A model generated the notes under the pieces. That model was given only the letters and a program-made list of their open reading frames with translations. It was not told where the DNA came from and did no database searches. Positions 35,022-43,857 of a DNA stretch of 64,000 bases are shown here, one piece after another. The stretch comes from Anaerolineae bacterium (GTDB lineage Bacteria; Chloroflexota; Anaerolineae; Aggregatilineales; Aggregatilineaceae): contig JAHDLB010000023.1 in assembly GCA_018432315.1 (NCBI GenBank), positions 1-64,000 on the forward strand, read 5' to 3'. The translations under genes were made by a program, and so were the position numbers. Each line of letters begins with the position of its first letter. Position 1 is the stretch's first letter.

Positions 35022-35054
35022 CCCTGCATGGTTAACCACACATGCGGGGTTTTT
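35022..35054 (+). terminator. Orphan intrinsic terminator
   Basis: CCCTGCATG (35022-35030) pairs with CATGCGGGG (35041-35049; one mismatch) and is followed directly by TTTTT. No plus-strand gene ends upstream. It may close a short untranslated transcript or terminate stray transcription before the promoter at 35067. Confidence 0.55.
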
Positions 35055-35066
35055 CACGCGGAGTAC

Positions 35067-35095
35067 TTGCGTAACGGGCCCGGAAACAGCATAAT
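35067..35095 (+). promoter_or_regulatory. Promoter of peptide-importer operon
   Basis: TTGCGT (35067-35072), a 17-bp spacer and CATAAT (35090-35095), five of six bases of the -10 consensus. Transcription from about 35102 gives a leader of about 119 nt containing a GCTGGC/GCCAGC hairpin near 35150-35170. Confidence 0.65.
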
Positions 35096-35220
35096 TAAGT
35101 GGATCTCGTTATCAGCTTCTCCGAAAAATCGGGGAGGGAGATCGATCGTGCTGGCTGCTTGGAGGCCAGCCCCGCTGTAAGACTTGTTCGGTGAATTCGC
35201 GACTGAATGCGGAGGGAGCA

Positions 35221-36795
35221 ATGCGACGTTTCATAACGGTGTTATTCGTCCTGAGTTTGATCGTCATGGTTTTCGGGACAGTTACTGCCCAAGACGATGA
35301 AAAGGTTTTAGTGGTTGGCCTCTCAGAAGATTACCATTCACTCGATCCCAACCGCGCCTATGAACCCGGTGGCTCGCAGGTGCACCACTCGGTATACGAC
35401 ACGCTCGTCACCTTCCCGTCCGATTCCGTAGACGAGATCCTGCCGAACCTGGCCGCCGATTGGGATATCTCGGAAGATGGCCTGGTGTACACGTTCTACC
35501 TGCGGGATGACGTCGTTTTCTCCAATGGGGATCCGCTGACCGCCGACGATGTCGTGTTTAGCTTCAACCGCATGAAGAACCTCAAGGATAACCCCGCGTT
35601 CCTGGCCGATACGATTGCCAGTGTCGAAGCCGCTGACGATCTGACGGTGGTTCTGACGCTCGAACACCCCGATCCGGCGATCCTTGCCAAGCTGATCTTC
35701 GACGCGTTCTCGGTGGTCAACGCGGACGTGGTCCGCGAACATGGCGGCACCGATGCCGAAGACGCGGCTGAGACGGACACCGCGGAAGACTGGCTGATGA
35801 ACAACTCGGCTGGCACCGGCCCCTACATGGTCGAGAGCTACGAGCCCACCGTGCAAACCGTCCTGGTGCGGAATCCGAATTACTGGGGCGAGCCGGCTTA
35901 CTTCGATCGCATCATCATTCAGAACCTGCCGGAAACCTCGACCCAGAAGCTGATCCTCGAAGCGGGCGACATCGACATCGCGATGGACGTCATCGCGGAT
36001 CAACTGCCTTCCCTGCGGCAGAATGACGCCATCGAAGTCTTCTCCACCCAGAGTGACACGCTGATCTTCTTGCTGTGCAACCAGGATCCTGAGATCGGTG
36101 GTCCGATGAGCGATCCGCTCGTCCAACGGGCGCTGCGGTACGCGGTGAACTACGAAGAACTGAAGTTCCTCAGCGGCGAGGGTGCCGACAACCCCGCCGC
36201 GATGGTCCCGATCGGCTTTGCGGGCGCGCTGGACCCGTCCGAAGGGCTGACGCGTGACCTGGATCAAGCGCGGGCGCTGCTCGCCGAGGCGGGCTATGCG
36301 GACGGATTCACGATCGACCTCGAGTATCCGGACTTCAACTACATTGGCACGGAGTTCGGCATCGTCGCCCAGAAGGTTCAGGCTGACCTCGCGGAAGTCG
36401 GGATCACGGTCAACCTCGTGCCCCAGGAATTCCAGGTTTCGCTGGAAGCGTACCGCGCGGGCCGGCAGGGGTTCAGCCTGTGGCTGTGGAACCCGGATTA
36501 CTACGACACGCTGGACTACGTGGAGTTCTTGCCCAATGGTGTGGTGGGTAACCGGGCCAACTGGACCGACGAGAACGCCGACCAGGAGATTCTCGACCTG
36601 CGCGACGCCGTCATCGTCGAAACGGATTCGGCCACCCGCAACGAGCTGTTCCGCCAGATTCAGTTGTACGAGCAGCAGAACGGGCCGTTCGTGCCGCTCT
36701 TCCAGCCGGGCGTCCACTTTGCCTATGATGCCAATCTGCAAGGATTCGCCTACAATGGGCAGTGGCGTGTAGACCTGACAAGACTGCACTACTGA
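35221..36795 (+). CDS. Peptide/nickel-type ABC substrate-binding protein (family 5)
   Basis: 524 residues. The Sec signal peptide (MRRFITVLFVLSLIVMVFGTVTAQ) has no lipobox cysteine. The mature domain has the family-5 landmarks SLDPNRAYEPG, LYTFYLRDDVVFSNGDPLTADDVVFSFNR (in part) and the late PFVPLFQPG. The ATG at 35221 has GGAGGGAG just upstream; an earlier start at 35191 would disrupt the signal peptide. It leads an operon with two DppB/DppC-type permeases. The ligand is probably a peptide or opine-like molecule, though glycosides are also bound by this family. No ATPase genes follow. Confidence 0.92.
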   Translation: MRRFITVLFVLSLIVMVFGTVTAQDDEKVLVVGLSEDYHSLDPNRAYEPGGSQVHHSVYDTLVTFPSDSVDEILPNLAADWDISEDGLVYTFYLRDDVVFSNGDPLTADDVVFSFNRMKNLKDNPAFLADTIASVEAADDLTVVLTLEHPDPAILAKLIFDAFSVVNADVVREHGGTDAEDAAETDTAEDWLMNNSAGTGPYMVESYEPTVQTVLVRNPNYWGEPAYFDRIIIQNLPETSTQKLILEAGDIDIAMDVIADQLPSLRQNDAIEVFSTQSDTLIFLLCNQDPEIGGPMSDPLVQRALRYAVNYEELKFLSGEGADNPAAMVPIGFAGALDPSEGLTRDLDQARALLAEAGYADGFTIDLEYPDFNYIGTEFGIVAQKVQADLAEVGITVNLVPQEFQVSLEAYRAGRQGFSLWLWNPDYYDTLDYVEFLPNGVVGNRANWTDENADQEILDLRDAVIVETDSATRNELFRQIQLYEQQNGPFVPLFQPGVHFAYDANLQGFAYNGQWRVDLTRLHY

Positions 36796-36872
36796 GTTCT
36801 GTCGCCAGGGTGCGGCGGCGGGATCTGGGTGATAGATCTCGCCGCCTTTTTTCATCACCTTGAGGCAAGATT

Positions 36873-37892
36873 ATGTCGCTTCATGTTTATCTGATGCGCC
36901 GTCTGGTGTTGATGATCCCGCTGCTCGTCGGCATTTCGATCGTGTCCTTCACCATCTCGAATGCCATCCCTGCCGATCCGACCGCCGCCAACCTCGGCGA
37001 GCGGGCCGCGGCGGATCCTGACATCGTAGCGGCATTTCGCCACAAATGGGGCCTGGACCAACCACTCCACGTGCAATACCTGACGTACATGCGCAATTTG
37101 CTGCGCGGCGATATGGGAACCTCGATTCGCAGCCACCGCCCCGTGGTTGAGGAATTGCGCCGGTATCTTCCCGCTACCATCGAGCTTGCTACAGCCGGCA
37201 TCCTTGTGAGCGTGATCGCGGGCGTGATCTTCGGCGTCGTATCGGCGGTGTGGCGCAACAAGCCGATTGATTTCGTGGTCCGCATCCTGTCCCTGATCGG
37301 GGTCAGCGCGCCGGTCTTCTGGCTCGCCTTGATCGGGTTGTTGGTGCTCTATCTGCGCTGGGACGTGGTTCCCGGTCCTGGCCGGTTGGATGCCAGGGTC
37401 GTTCCCCCCGCGCGCGTCACCGGGTTGTACACGGTCGATAGCCTGGTGGCCGGCGACCTGGGCCTTTTCCGCAATTCGATCGAGCATCTCTTGCTGCCCG
37501 CGCTGGTCCTGGGCGCGTATTCGGCGGGGCTGATCACACGCATTACCCGCTCGTCGATGTTGGAAGTCCTCTCGCAAGACTACATCACGACGGCGCGCAG
37601 TAAGGGATTGCGCGAATGGGTGGTGGTTATGCGGCATGCGCTGCGGAACGCGTTGATGCCGGTCGTGACGATCATCGGCCTGTCATACAGCAGTCTTCTG
37701 TCCGGAGCGGTGCTCACCGAGACAATCTTTGCCTGGGAGGGCATTGGACGCTACGCCTATAACGCAGCACGGACGCTCGACTTTCCCGCCATTATGGGAG
37801 TGAGTATGTTGATCGCGTTGGTATTCGTTGTGACAAACCTGGTTGTAGACATCCTGTATTATTGGCTGGATCCACGACTCCGGCATGGATGA
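36873..37892 (+). CDS. DppB/OppB-type ABC permease
   Basis: 339 residues. The N-terminal helix (RRLVLMIPLLVGISIVSFTI) and the extracytoplasmic segment with HKWGLDQPLHVQYLTYMRNLLRGDMGTS (in part) are hallmarks of OppB/DppB/GsiC subunits. The ATPase-contact loop is DYITTARSKGLREWVVVMRHALRNAL. GAGG lies upstream of the ATG. Its TGA overlaps the ATG of the next permease (ATGA), indicating coupled synthesis of the pore subunits. It follows the binding protein by 77 bp. Confidence 0.93.
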   Translation: MSLHVYLMRRLVLMIPLLVGISIVSFTISNAIPADPTAANLGERAAADPDIVAAFRHKWGLDQPLHVQYLTYMRNLLRGDMGTSIRSHRPVVEELRRYLPATIELATAGILVSVIAGVIFGVVSAVWRNKPIDFVVRILSLIGVSAPVFWLALIGLLVLYLRWDVVPGPGRLDARVVPPARVTGLYTVDSLVAGDLGLFRNSIEHLLLPALVLGAYSAGLITRITRSSMLEVLSQDYITTARSKGLREWVVVMRHALRNALMPVVTIIGLSYSSLLSGAVLTETIFAWEGIGRYAYNAARTLDFPAIMGVSMLIALVFVVTNLVVDILYYWLDPRLRHG

Positions 37893-38743
37893 GCGCCATG
37901 GATAATCTACACACCGTTCGGTTGCGAATGCGCCAGAATCCGCTGATGGTCGTGGGAGCCATCGTCTGCCTCGTCTGGATCGTCATTTCGATGGCCGCGG
38001 GGGATCTCGCGCCCTACCATCCGCTTGAACAAAGCGTGATGGAACGCCTCCAGGCCCCAAGCAGCGACCATCTCTTCGGCACCGACCAGCTTGGGCGTGA
38101 TGTGCTGTCGCGCGTTCTTTACGGCGGGCGTACGTCCTTGCCTGCCGGTTTGCTGGTGGTGACGAGCGCGATGCTTGTCGGGACGGCCTTTGGCGCCGTC
38201 GCCGGTTATATGGGCGGCATGTGGGACGAACTGCTGATGCGTTTTACCGAAGTGTTTATGGCGTTCCCGATCATCATTCTGGCGATGGCGATTGCAGCGG
38301 CGCTGGGGCCCAACGTGACGAATGCCGTGATCGCGATGAGCGTGGTGTGGTGGCCGAACTATGCCCGCATCGTCCGCAGCCTGGTCATCAGCGTGAAATC
38401 CGATGCCTACGTCGAATCGGCGCGCGCGATAGGGTCGTCGCCGGTTCGCATACTGCTGATCACCATTCTGCCCAACTGCGTCGCCCCCGCGCTGGTGATG
38501 GCGACCCTGGATATCGGGAATGCGATCCTCATTTTCGCGGGGCTGAGCTTCCTGGGGTTGGGTCCCGAGCCATCCTCGCCAGAGTGGGGACGCATGGTGT
38601 CCGACGGCATCGACTATTTCGATCAGTGGTGGCTCAGCACTTTTCCCGGCCTGGCGATCTTCACGGTGGTGATGGCCCTCAATTTCGTCGGCGACGGGAT
38701 GCGCGATCTGCTCGATCCACGGACGCGCAAGCAGATTGGTTGA
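37889..38743 (+). CDS. DppC/OppC-type ABC permease
   Basis: 284 residues. The N-terminal QNPLMVVGAIVCLVWIVIS helix and the segment HLFGTDQLGRDVLSRVLYGGRTSL (in part) are diagnostic of DppC/OppC. The contact loop is SDAYVESARAIGSSPVRILLITILPN. The start codon overlaps the stop of the DppB-type gene by 4 bp; a second ATG at 37898 is possible. The gene ends the operon, 62 bp from the convergent patatin gene. The two DppD/DppF ATPase genes normally found next are missing. Confidence 0.93.
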   Translation: MSAMDNLHTVRLRMRQNPLMVVGAIVCLVWIVISMAAGDLAPYHPLEQSVMERLQAPSSDHLFGTDQLGRDVLSRVLYGGRTSLPAGLLVVTSAMLVGTAFGAVAGYMGGMWDELLMRFTEVFMAFPIIILAMAIAAALGPNVTNAVIAMSVVWWPNYARIVRSLVISVKSDAYVESARAIGSSPVRILLITILPNCVAPALVMATLDIGNAILIFAGLSFLGLGPEPSSPEWGRMVSDGIDYFDQWWLSTFPGLAIFTVVMALNFVGDGMRDLLDPRTRKQIG

Positions 38744-38805
38744 GTGCCTGATCGCGGATCACGAGTCACCCGAATCGCAACCCGCGCCCATTCATCCTTG
38801 GCGTT

Positions 38806-39690
38806 CTAGGTCGGGACGGCCTGTTTGGCGATCTCGTAGCCCGTCCGGATCAGCTCCTGGTAGTTGCCGAAATCCCACAGGGGCGTTTGGGTGGGACACT
38901 TCAGTTGCACGTGACGGACGGGCACCCCGCGCGCCTTTGCCAACGCCGTCTCCAGCGCGACGTGCCGCAGGTTCAGAGCATAACTGAGTTTCTCCACGTA
39001 CTGGACGAAGCCGTCGCCCCAATAGCCTGACAGCGTGTCCATCTCGTTCAGGTCGAGCGCGATGATCTCGGTGGCCCCCATGGTCAGCGCCGGTTCGATG
39101 GGCAGGTTGCTCAGAAAGCCGCCATCCACGATGTGCCGGCCTTCTTTTTCCACCGGGGCGAACCACGGCGGCAGCGCGATCGAGGCCAGCAGCCCTTCCA
39201 GCACCGACTGGGTGGGATCCGTCCCGTAGATCACCGGCTGCCCGGCGTCGAGATCGGAGCCGACCATGCCCAGCCTGACCCCTTCGATGTGCTCGAATCG
39301 CACGTCCGACGTGATGCCCTTCGACGCGAAGAACTGCGCGATCTGCTGGGTGGCGCGCGTGTTGGGGCGCCCCAGCAGGCACCGCAAAAGCAAGCGCGAT
39401 AGACGCGGGTCCAGCAGATACGCGTCAGCCGCATCGCGCCAGGTGCGTTCCAGCACGTCGAGCCCGTTCAAGTCGACGCCCCACAACGCCAGGCCGGTTG
39501 CATTCACCGCGCCAATCGAGGTTCCCACCAGCAGGTCGGGCTTCAAGCCTGCTTCGAACAGGGCGCGCATCGCGCCAACCTGCAACGCGCCGCGCGCGCC
39601 ACCGCCGCCCAGCACGAACGCCAGGCATTTTCTGCGCTTCCTTCGCCCGTCAGAATAGCTCATAGCCCTGATGCACATCCCTTTCACCAC
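38806..39690 (-). CDS. Patatin-like phospholipase
   Basis: 294 residues. The oxyanion loop is GGGGARG, the nucleophile elbow is G-T-S-I-G, and the catalytic aspartate lies in DGG (IVDGGFLSNLP). Together these form the Ser-Asp dyad of bacterial patatin-family lipid acyl hydrolases. There is no signal peptide, so the enzyme is cytoplasmic or membrane-peripheral. The GTG start at 39690 has AGGAGG at 8-nt spacing. An extended -10 (TGCTATAAT, minus strand, 39770-39762) lies about 72 bp upstream. It is monocistronic and divergent from the alpha/beta hydrolase gene, with a 386-bp shared upstream region. Confidence 0.9.
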   Translation of the reverse strand: MVKGMCIRAMSYSDGRRKRRKCLAFVLGGGGARGALQVGAMRALFEAGLKPDLLVGTSIGAVNATGLALWGVDLNGLDVLERTWRDAADAYLLDPRLSRLLLRCLLGRPNTRATQQIAQFFASKGITSDVRFEHIEGVRLGMVGSDLDAGQPVIYGTDPTQSVLEGLLASIALPPWFAPVEKEGRHIVDGGFLSNLPIEPALTMGATEIIALDLNEMDTLSGYWGDGFVQYVEKLSYALNLRHVALETALAKARGVPVRHVQLKCPTQTPLWDFGNYQELIRTGYEIAKQAVPT

Positions 39691-39761
39691 GTTCGCATCC
39701 TCCTGTCGTTGGAGAAGCCGGGCCGTAGGGACTTCACCCGTGGCATTGCCGGTTTGTTCTC

Positions 39762-39770
39762 ATTATAGCA
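39762..39770 (-). promoter_or_regulatory. Extended -10 promoter of patatin gene
   Basis: The minus strand reads TGCTATAAT, a full extended -10 element, with no clear -35. It is the only strong signal I see in the 386-bp divergent region 39691-40076. The rest is GC-rich and I see nothing in it beyond short inverted repeats around 39850-39900. Confidence 0.6.
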
Positions 39771-40076
39771 TGCGCCTGGTCGCCAGAGGCTCACGGTCCG
39801 CGTTTCCGGTTCGCAGGCGCGGGACGGTTCTTCGGCCAGATGATCGCCGGTGACCCGTGGGCCCGCGCCCGTCACCCGCTGCCCGGTGTCTTGAACCGGC
39901 GGGCCCACACTTGCCGCCCAGCGGATCCGGGTCGCGCATGCCGGCGAACAATGGGCTGCCCTGCCGGGGGTTTATATGCGACAATCCTCTTGTTGAGATA
40001 ACCTCGTTCGCCCGTGTCTGCTGCCCAACCCTGGAGCGGAGACACGGTATCGATAGCACGATCGAAGGGACGATCA

Positions 40077-40874
40077 ATGCCATTACATGTCGATGAAAGT
40101 GGAGCGCCGGGATCGCCCAGCATTGTCTTTTTGCATGGCATCGGCACGAGCGGCTGGATGTGGTGGAGGCAAGTCGCCGCCCTGGCCGACTTCCACTGCC
40201 TGACGGTGGACTTGCCGGGGCACGGCAAGAGCAACCATGTCGACTGGGTTTCGCTGGCGGATACGGCGCGCCAGGTCGCCGCGATTATCCAATCTCGCGC
40301 CACGAACGGGCGGGCGCACGTGGTCGGGCTATCGCTCGGCGGCTACGTCGGGCTGGTGATGCTGGAACAGCACGCCGATCTCGTGCAGCGCGCCATCCTG
40401 AGCGGCGTCACTGCCGCACCGATGCCCAACCGGATCCTACTCAAACCACAGCTTGGGCTGATGTCCGTCCTGCTGAAACGGCGGTGGTTTGCGGATATGC
40501 AGGCCCGATCACTGCGCGTTCCGCCGGACATGCAGGCGGCGTTCACCGACAATCTGCTGGCGATGTCGATGCAGGCCTACCGCCGGATCTGGAAAGAAGC
40601 GGCGGTGTTTTCTGCGCCCGCTGGCCTTCGAAACGTTGATGTCCCGACGCTGATCACGGCGGGTGGAGCCGAGTCGGACATCATTTTGCAGGCGGTCGAT
40701 GCGATTCCGACACTCATGCCCAACGCGCAGGGACGAGTCGCGCCGGGGCTGGGTCACGGCTGGAACGTCGAGGCTCCCGACCTGTTCAACGCGATGGTGC
40801 GCGCCTGGATTACGGAGACGCCACTTCCATCCAGGATGCAGGCGGCGAACGGCAGTCACGGCACCGGCGGCTGA
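40077..40874 (+). CDS. Alpha/beta-hydrolase
   Basis: 265 residues. The oxyanion segment is FLHGIGTSGWMW, the nucleophile elbow is G-L-S-L-G-G (Ser near residue 83) and the catalytic His lies in GLGHGWNVE. DLPGHGKS is the typical strand-4 motif. AGGGA precedes the ATG at 40077; an upstream start at 40014 adds a poorly conserved tail. It looks cytoplasmic and monocistronic, with a strong terminator downstream. The substrate is not predictable: esterases, lactonases and C-C hydrolases share these motifs. Confidence 0.87.
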   Translation: MPLHVDESGAPGSPSIVFLHGIGTSGWMWWRQVAALADFHCLTVDLPGHGKSNHVDWVSLADTARQVAAIIQSRATNGRAHVVGLSLGGYVGLVMLEQHADLVQRAILSGVTAAPMPNRILLKPQLGLMSVLLKRRWFADMQARSLRVPPDMQAAFTDNLLAMSMQAYRRIWKEAAVFSAPAGLRNVDVPTLITAGGAESDIILQAVDAIPTLMPNAQGRVAPGLGHGWNVEAPDLFNAMVRAWITETPLPSRMQAANGSHGTGG

Positions 40875-40939
40875 TAGCCCCTCCTCCCTTTTCCGCCGCC
40901 TGCGATCGACGCGGCTTGAAGCGGTGACACACAGCACGA

Positions 40940-40972
40940 CCAGCCCTGGCGAACCGCCCAGGGCTGGTTTTT
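40940..40972 (+). terminator. Strong rho-independent terminator
   Basis: CCAGCCCTGG (40940-40949) pairs perfectly with CCAGGGCTGG (40958-40967) and is followed by TTTTT. It ends the alpha/beta-hydrolase transcript 66 bp after the stop codon. Confidence 0.9.
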
Positions 40973-41047
40973 GTCACTCACGTGATCGGTGAGCTGTCGC
41001 CCACCATCGAACGGGCGAGGGTTTTCCCGTGACGGCAGTTCCCCGCC

Positions 41048-43765
41048 TTACCTCAGCGGGCCGAAGAAATCCGCCGCAGAGGGATCAACCCGGACCGCGC
41101 AGTCCATGAACTGCAGATAGTACGCCTCGAACGCATCGCTGCTGGGGTCATAGGGCGCGATTGCCGCGATGCAGTCCTGGTAGTTCCTGGTGAACAACTC
41201 CGCGTCGGCCAGTTCGGTCGCCAGGTTGGCGTCTTCCTGCACGTAGCGATCGAAGGCGCGGTTGAGCCAGAACGAAAGCAGCGTGTTGCCCATCGCGGCA
41301 GGGTCGAAGTTGAACCCCGTCGGGATGACGATCGTATTCGGGGTCTGCATCAGGGCATCCATCGCCTGGTAAAACGCTACCTTGTCCTGTCCCTGCGCGG
41401 CGGCGACGTCCGGGTTGTTGATCAACGAGCGCCGGGCAGGCATGCCCGTGATCAGGTCGGGACGTCTCGACAGCTCGCTGATGAAGCGGTAGCACGCCTC
41501 GATGTTCGGTGACTTGCCGCTGATGTACGCGGCGCTGACATCAAAGGACGTGGCCGTGTACGTCGAGCCTTGCGGGAAGGCCGCGAACAGGTCGCGATTC
41601 CCAGGGAACTCCGGTCCAACGCTCCCCACACTGCCACCCCCGGCGGGCGCGATCGCCACCACCCCGCCGCCGCTGATCTCGCCGATCGTGTTCAGAATTT
41701 CCGTATACAGCGGCGTCGTATCGTCGACTCCGATCCACCCCCCGTTACTCGTGCTGGCCAGGGCGCTGTAGTCGATATAGCCGTTTCTGGCGAGATCGAG
41801 CACCTGTTGGATCGCGGCGACTGTGTTCGGGTCGGTGAAGTTGGCGGTGGGCGGTGTGGTCCGGTAGTCCAGCGGCAGGCCGCCGTAGGCCGCGATCAGC
41901 ATCAGCAGGTGCGTATTGTTGAAGGTGCGCGGCACGAACGGGGCCGAATCGCCGGTCAGGCTCTTGAGCGCTCGCAGCGCGTATTCGAATTCCTCGACCG
42001 TCCAGCCATCCGTGGGAGGAACTGCGCCCGCCTGGGCGAACAGATCGGGATTGTAGCGCATGGCGAGCGGCTGGATCATGACCGGCAGCCCCCACGTCTG
42101 CCCGTCGCGCTGCACCTGCTGCATCGCGCCGTTGACGATGTCGTTCGGATCGTAAGCCGGATCGGTTGCCAGCAGCGGATCGAGACTGCGCAGCAGGCTG
42201 AGGTCCGCTGTCGGGACCACGTTGCTCGACGCGAGGAAACAATCGTAATCGTCCGCCGCATCCGCGAGCGAGCCGGGAAACCCTGACTTGATCTGCACCA
42301 GGCCGACTTCGGGATCGCGGGCGGCGAAGTCTTCCGCCAGCGCGTCCCAGCGATCTTGATCCGGCAGCGGCGCTATGATCGACGACACGCCAAACGTGAG
42401 CGCGATTTCGCCCGGCGCCAGGTTCGCCATCGGCAGCGGCGTCTGGACGGTGATCGGCGCTTCATCTCGCCGGGCGGATGCCGTTTCCAGGCGGATCAGG
42501 GCGCTTTCCTCGACCATCTGCAAGGCGGTGAACGCATCGACGTTGTTTTGCACCATCTCCCGGATGGCCTGCGCCAGGTATTCGGAAAAGCGCATTTCGC
42601 CCGGCGGGAAACCCTGGTCCAGCGCCACGGGAACCAGCGGCGCCAGTTCGGGCGACTGCGCCCCGCCGAACGCGATCGCCGGGCCGTCGCCGGCCTGGAC
42701 GCCGGCCAGATCGCGGCGGGCGGGCGTGCTGCCGATGAAGCTCGTGGCAACCTGGGGATCGTTGATCAGGAACGTGACCAGTTCATACGCTTCTTCCGGA
42801 TACTGCGTCCCGCTGCTGATCGCGAAGCCGCTCACGTCGAGGCTCGCGCGTCCGCCGGGCAGCAGGGCGGGGGTTTTGGGCGCGGTGCCGTCGGGGCCCA
42901 CGCCGCTGAACGCGCTGCGTCCCATTTGCAGCGGCGTATCGAAGATGCTCATCCCGTCATCACCGTCGGGAATGGCCGGCGGGTCGAAATACCCTTCACG
43001 TTGCAGTTGTGCCCAGACATTCAGCAGGTGTTCCAGGTCGGGCGAATCGAAGCGGGGCACGCTGGGGATCACGCCCTCGTCGTAGACGCCGTGACCCAGC
43101 AGCGCAACCGCCAGCGCCGCGGGGCCGTACTCCACGTTCATGAAACCGGGCCTGGCGACCGTGCCGTCGGGGTTGAATTGGGTCAGCGTGCGGATCGCCA
43201 TGTCGACATCCTCGATGCTGCGCCAGGTGTCGGGGTAGGGCAGGCTGGCGGCGTCGAACGCGGCCTTGTCGTAGAACAACAGGATCGGGTCCGCGGCCAC
43301 CGGGAGCGCCCAGTTGCCGCCGTCCCACTGGAACGACGGCCAGACCGCCGTGTAAAAATCGGCGCTGTTCAGGTCCGGATCGCTGTTGACCAGCGGCGTC
43401 AGGTCGAGGAAATAGCCCGCGCGGGTGACTTCCGGCGACAGGTCCGCCGAACTGACCGCGAGCACGTCGGCGGAGCGCGCGTAAGCCTCGCGCTCGTCCA
43501 GAACGTCGTCGATGTCACCCTGGCCGGCGGTGCTGCCGGCGCTGACGATGATCGCCGCGCCGCCGCTGGTGACCAGTTCGACCCGTGTTCCGGGGTGCGC
43601 CGCCTCGAACCGGTCGATCACGCCGCTGTCGAGCATGTCTTCCAGGTAACCGGGGACGGCGAGCTGTAACACGACTTGCTGGTCTTGTGCGCGCAGCGGA
43701 CCAACGCCGCCCGCAAGCACTAGCAGCAGAACCACACCGGCTACCACCATTTTGAGTTTGTTCAT
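41048..43765 (-). CDS. Tandem-domain extracellular solute-binding protein (system 2)
   Basis: 905 residues with a Sec signal peptide ending near GPLRAQ and two solute-binding domains (about 30-420 and 460-880). The internal duplication is visible as W-ALPVAADPILLFYDKAAFDAASLP in the first half and WGLPVMIQPLAMRYNPDLFAQAGAVP in the second. Each half also has a PARR(D/S)L motif. It is paralogous to the protein at 26235-28949, sharing RAGYFLDLTPLV, SGTQYPE, EAYELVTFL-like and PLDYRTTPPTANFTDP segments. AAGGAG is upstream of the ATG at 43765 (TTG at 43768 also possible). It is the third gene of a regulator-kinase-binding protein operon with no permease, so extracellular sensing is its most likely role. 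Confidence 0.88.
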   Translation of the reverse strand: MNKLKMVVAGVVLLLVLAGGVGPLRAQDQQVVLQLAVPGYLEDMLDSGVIDRFEAAHPGTRVELVTSGGAAIIVSAGSTAGQGDIDDVLDEREAYARSADVLAVSSADLSPEVTRAGYFLDLTPLVNSDPDLNSADFYTAVWPSFQWDGGNWALPVAADPILLFYDKAAFDAASLPYPDTWRSIEDVDMAIRTLTQFNPDGTVARPGFMNVEYGPAALAVALLGHGVYDEGVIPSVPRFDSPDLEHLLNVWAQLQREGYFDPPAIPDGDDGMSIFDTPLQMGRSAFSGVGPDGTAPKTPALLPGGRASLDVSGFAISSGTQYPEEAYELVTFLINDPQVATSFIGSTPARRDLAGVQAGDGPAIAFGGAQSPELAPLVPVALDQGFPPGEMRFSEYLAQAIREMVQNNVDAFTALQMVEESALIRLETASARRDEAPITVQTPLPMANLAPGEIALTFGVSSIIAPLPDQDRWDALAEDFAARDPEVGLVQIKSGFPGSLADAADDYDCFLASSNVVPTADLSLLRSLDPLLATDPAYDPNDIVNGAMQQVQRDGQTWGLPVMIQPLAMRYNPDLFAQAGAVPPTDGWTVEEFEYALRALKSLTGDSAPFVPRTFNNTHLLMLIAAYGGLPLDYRTTPPTANFTDPNTVAAIQQVLDLARNGYIDYSALASTSNGGWIGVDDTTPLYTEILNTIGEISGGGVVAIAPAGGGSVGSVGPEFPGNRDLFAAFPQGSTYTATSFDVSAAYISGKSPNIEACYRFISELSRRPDLITGMPARRSLINNPDVAAAQGQDKVAFYQAMDALMQTPNTIVIPTGFNFDPAAMGNTLLSFWLNRAFDRYVQEDANLATELADAELFTRNYQDCIAAIAPYDPSSDAFEAYYLQFMDCAVRVDPSAADFFGPLR

Positions 43766-43841
43766 CAATCGAATCTCCTTGGCACTGTGACAGGTTACCG
43801 GCTCATTGTGCGCGAAGGAGATTGCGGCCCAGTTTCGAGGA

Positions 43842-43857
43842 GGTTAAGGTTTCGTAA
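43842..43857 (-). promoter_or_regulatory. Candidate response-regulator box 2A
   Basis: The plus strand reads GGTTAAGGTTTCGTAA, 14 of 16 bases identical to the element at 45640-45655. It abuts the kinase gene stop and lies about 80 bp upstream of the tandem binding-protein start. On the transcribed strand TTA recurs at a 10-bp interval, as in OmpR-family sites. It probably allows separate induction of the binding-protein gene by the system 2 regulator. Confidence 0.55.

Larger units (their letters stand above)
34521..35066. other. Long intergenic region with repeat-like hairpin
   Basis: No convincing gene between the TPR gene and the peptide-importer promoter. The left part holds the CCCTTCCCC/GGGGAAGGG hairpin and adjoining GC-rich palindromic sequence. 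The middle (34700-35010) is unstructured to the eye and contains short overlapping frames without ribosome-binding sites. The right end holds a terminator-like hairpin pointing rightwards although no plus-strand gene precedes it. Confidence 0.5.

Noticed and set aside
35100-35220. Riboswitch in the peptide-importer leader
   Set aside because: Only one short GCTGGC/GCCAGC hairpin is recognisable. No known aptamer core was identified.
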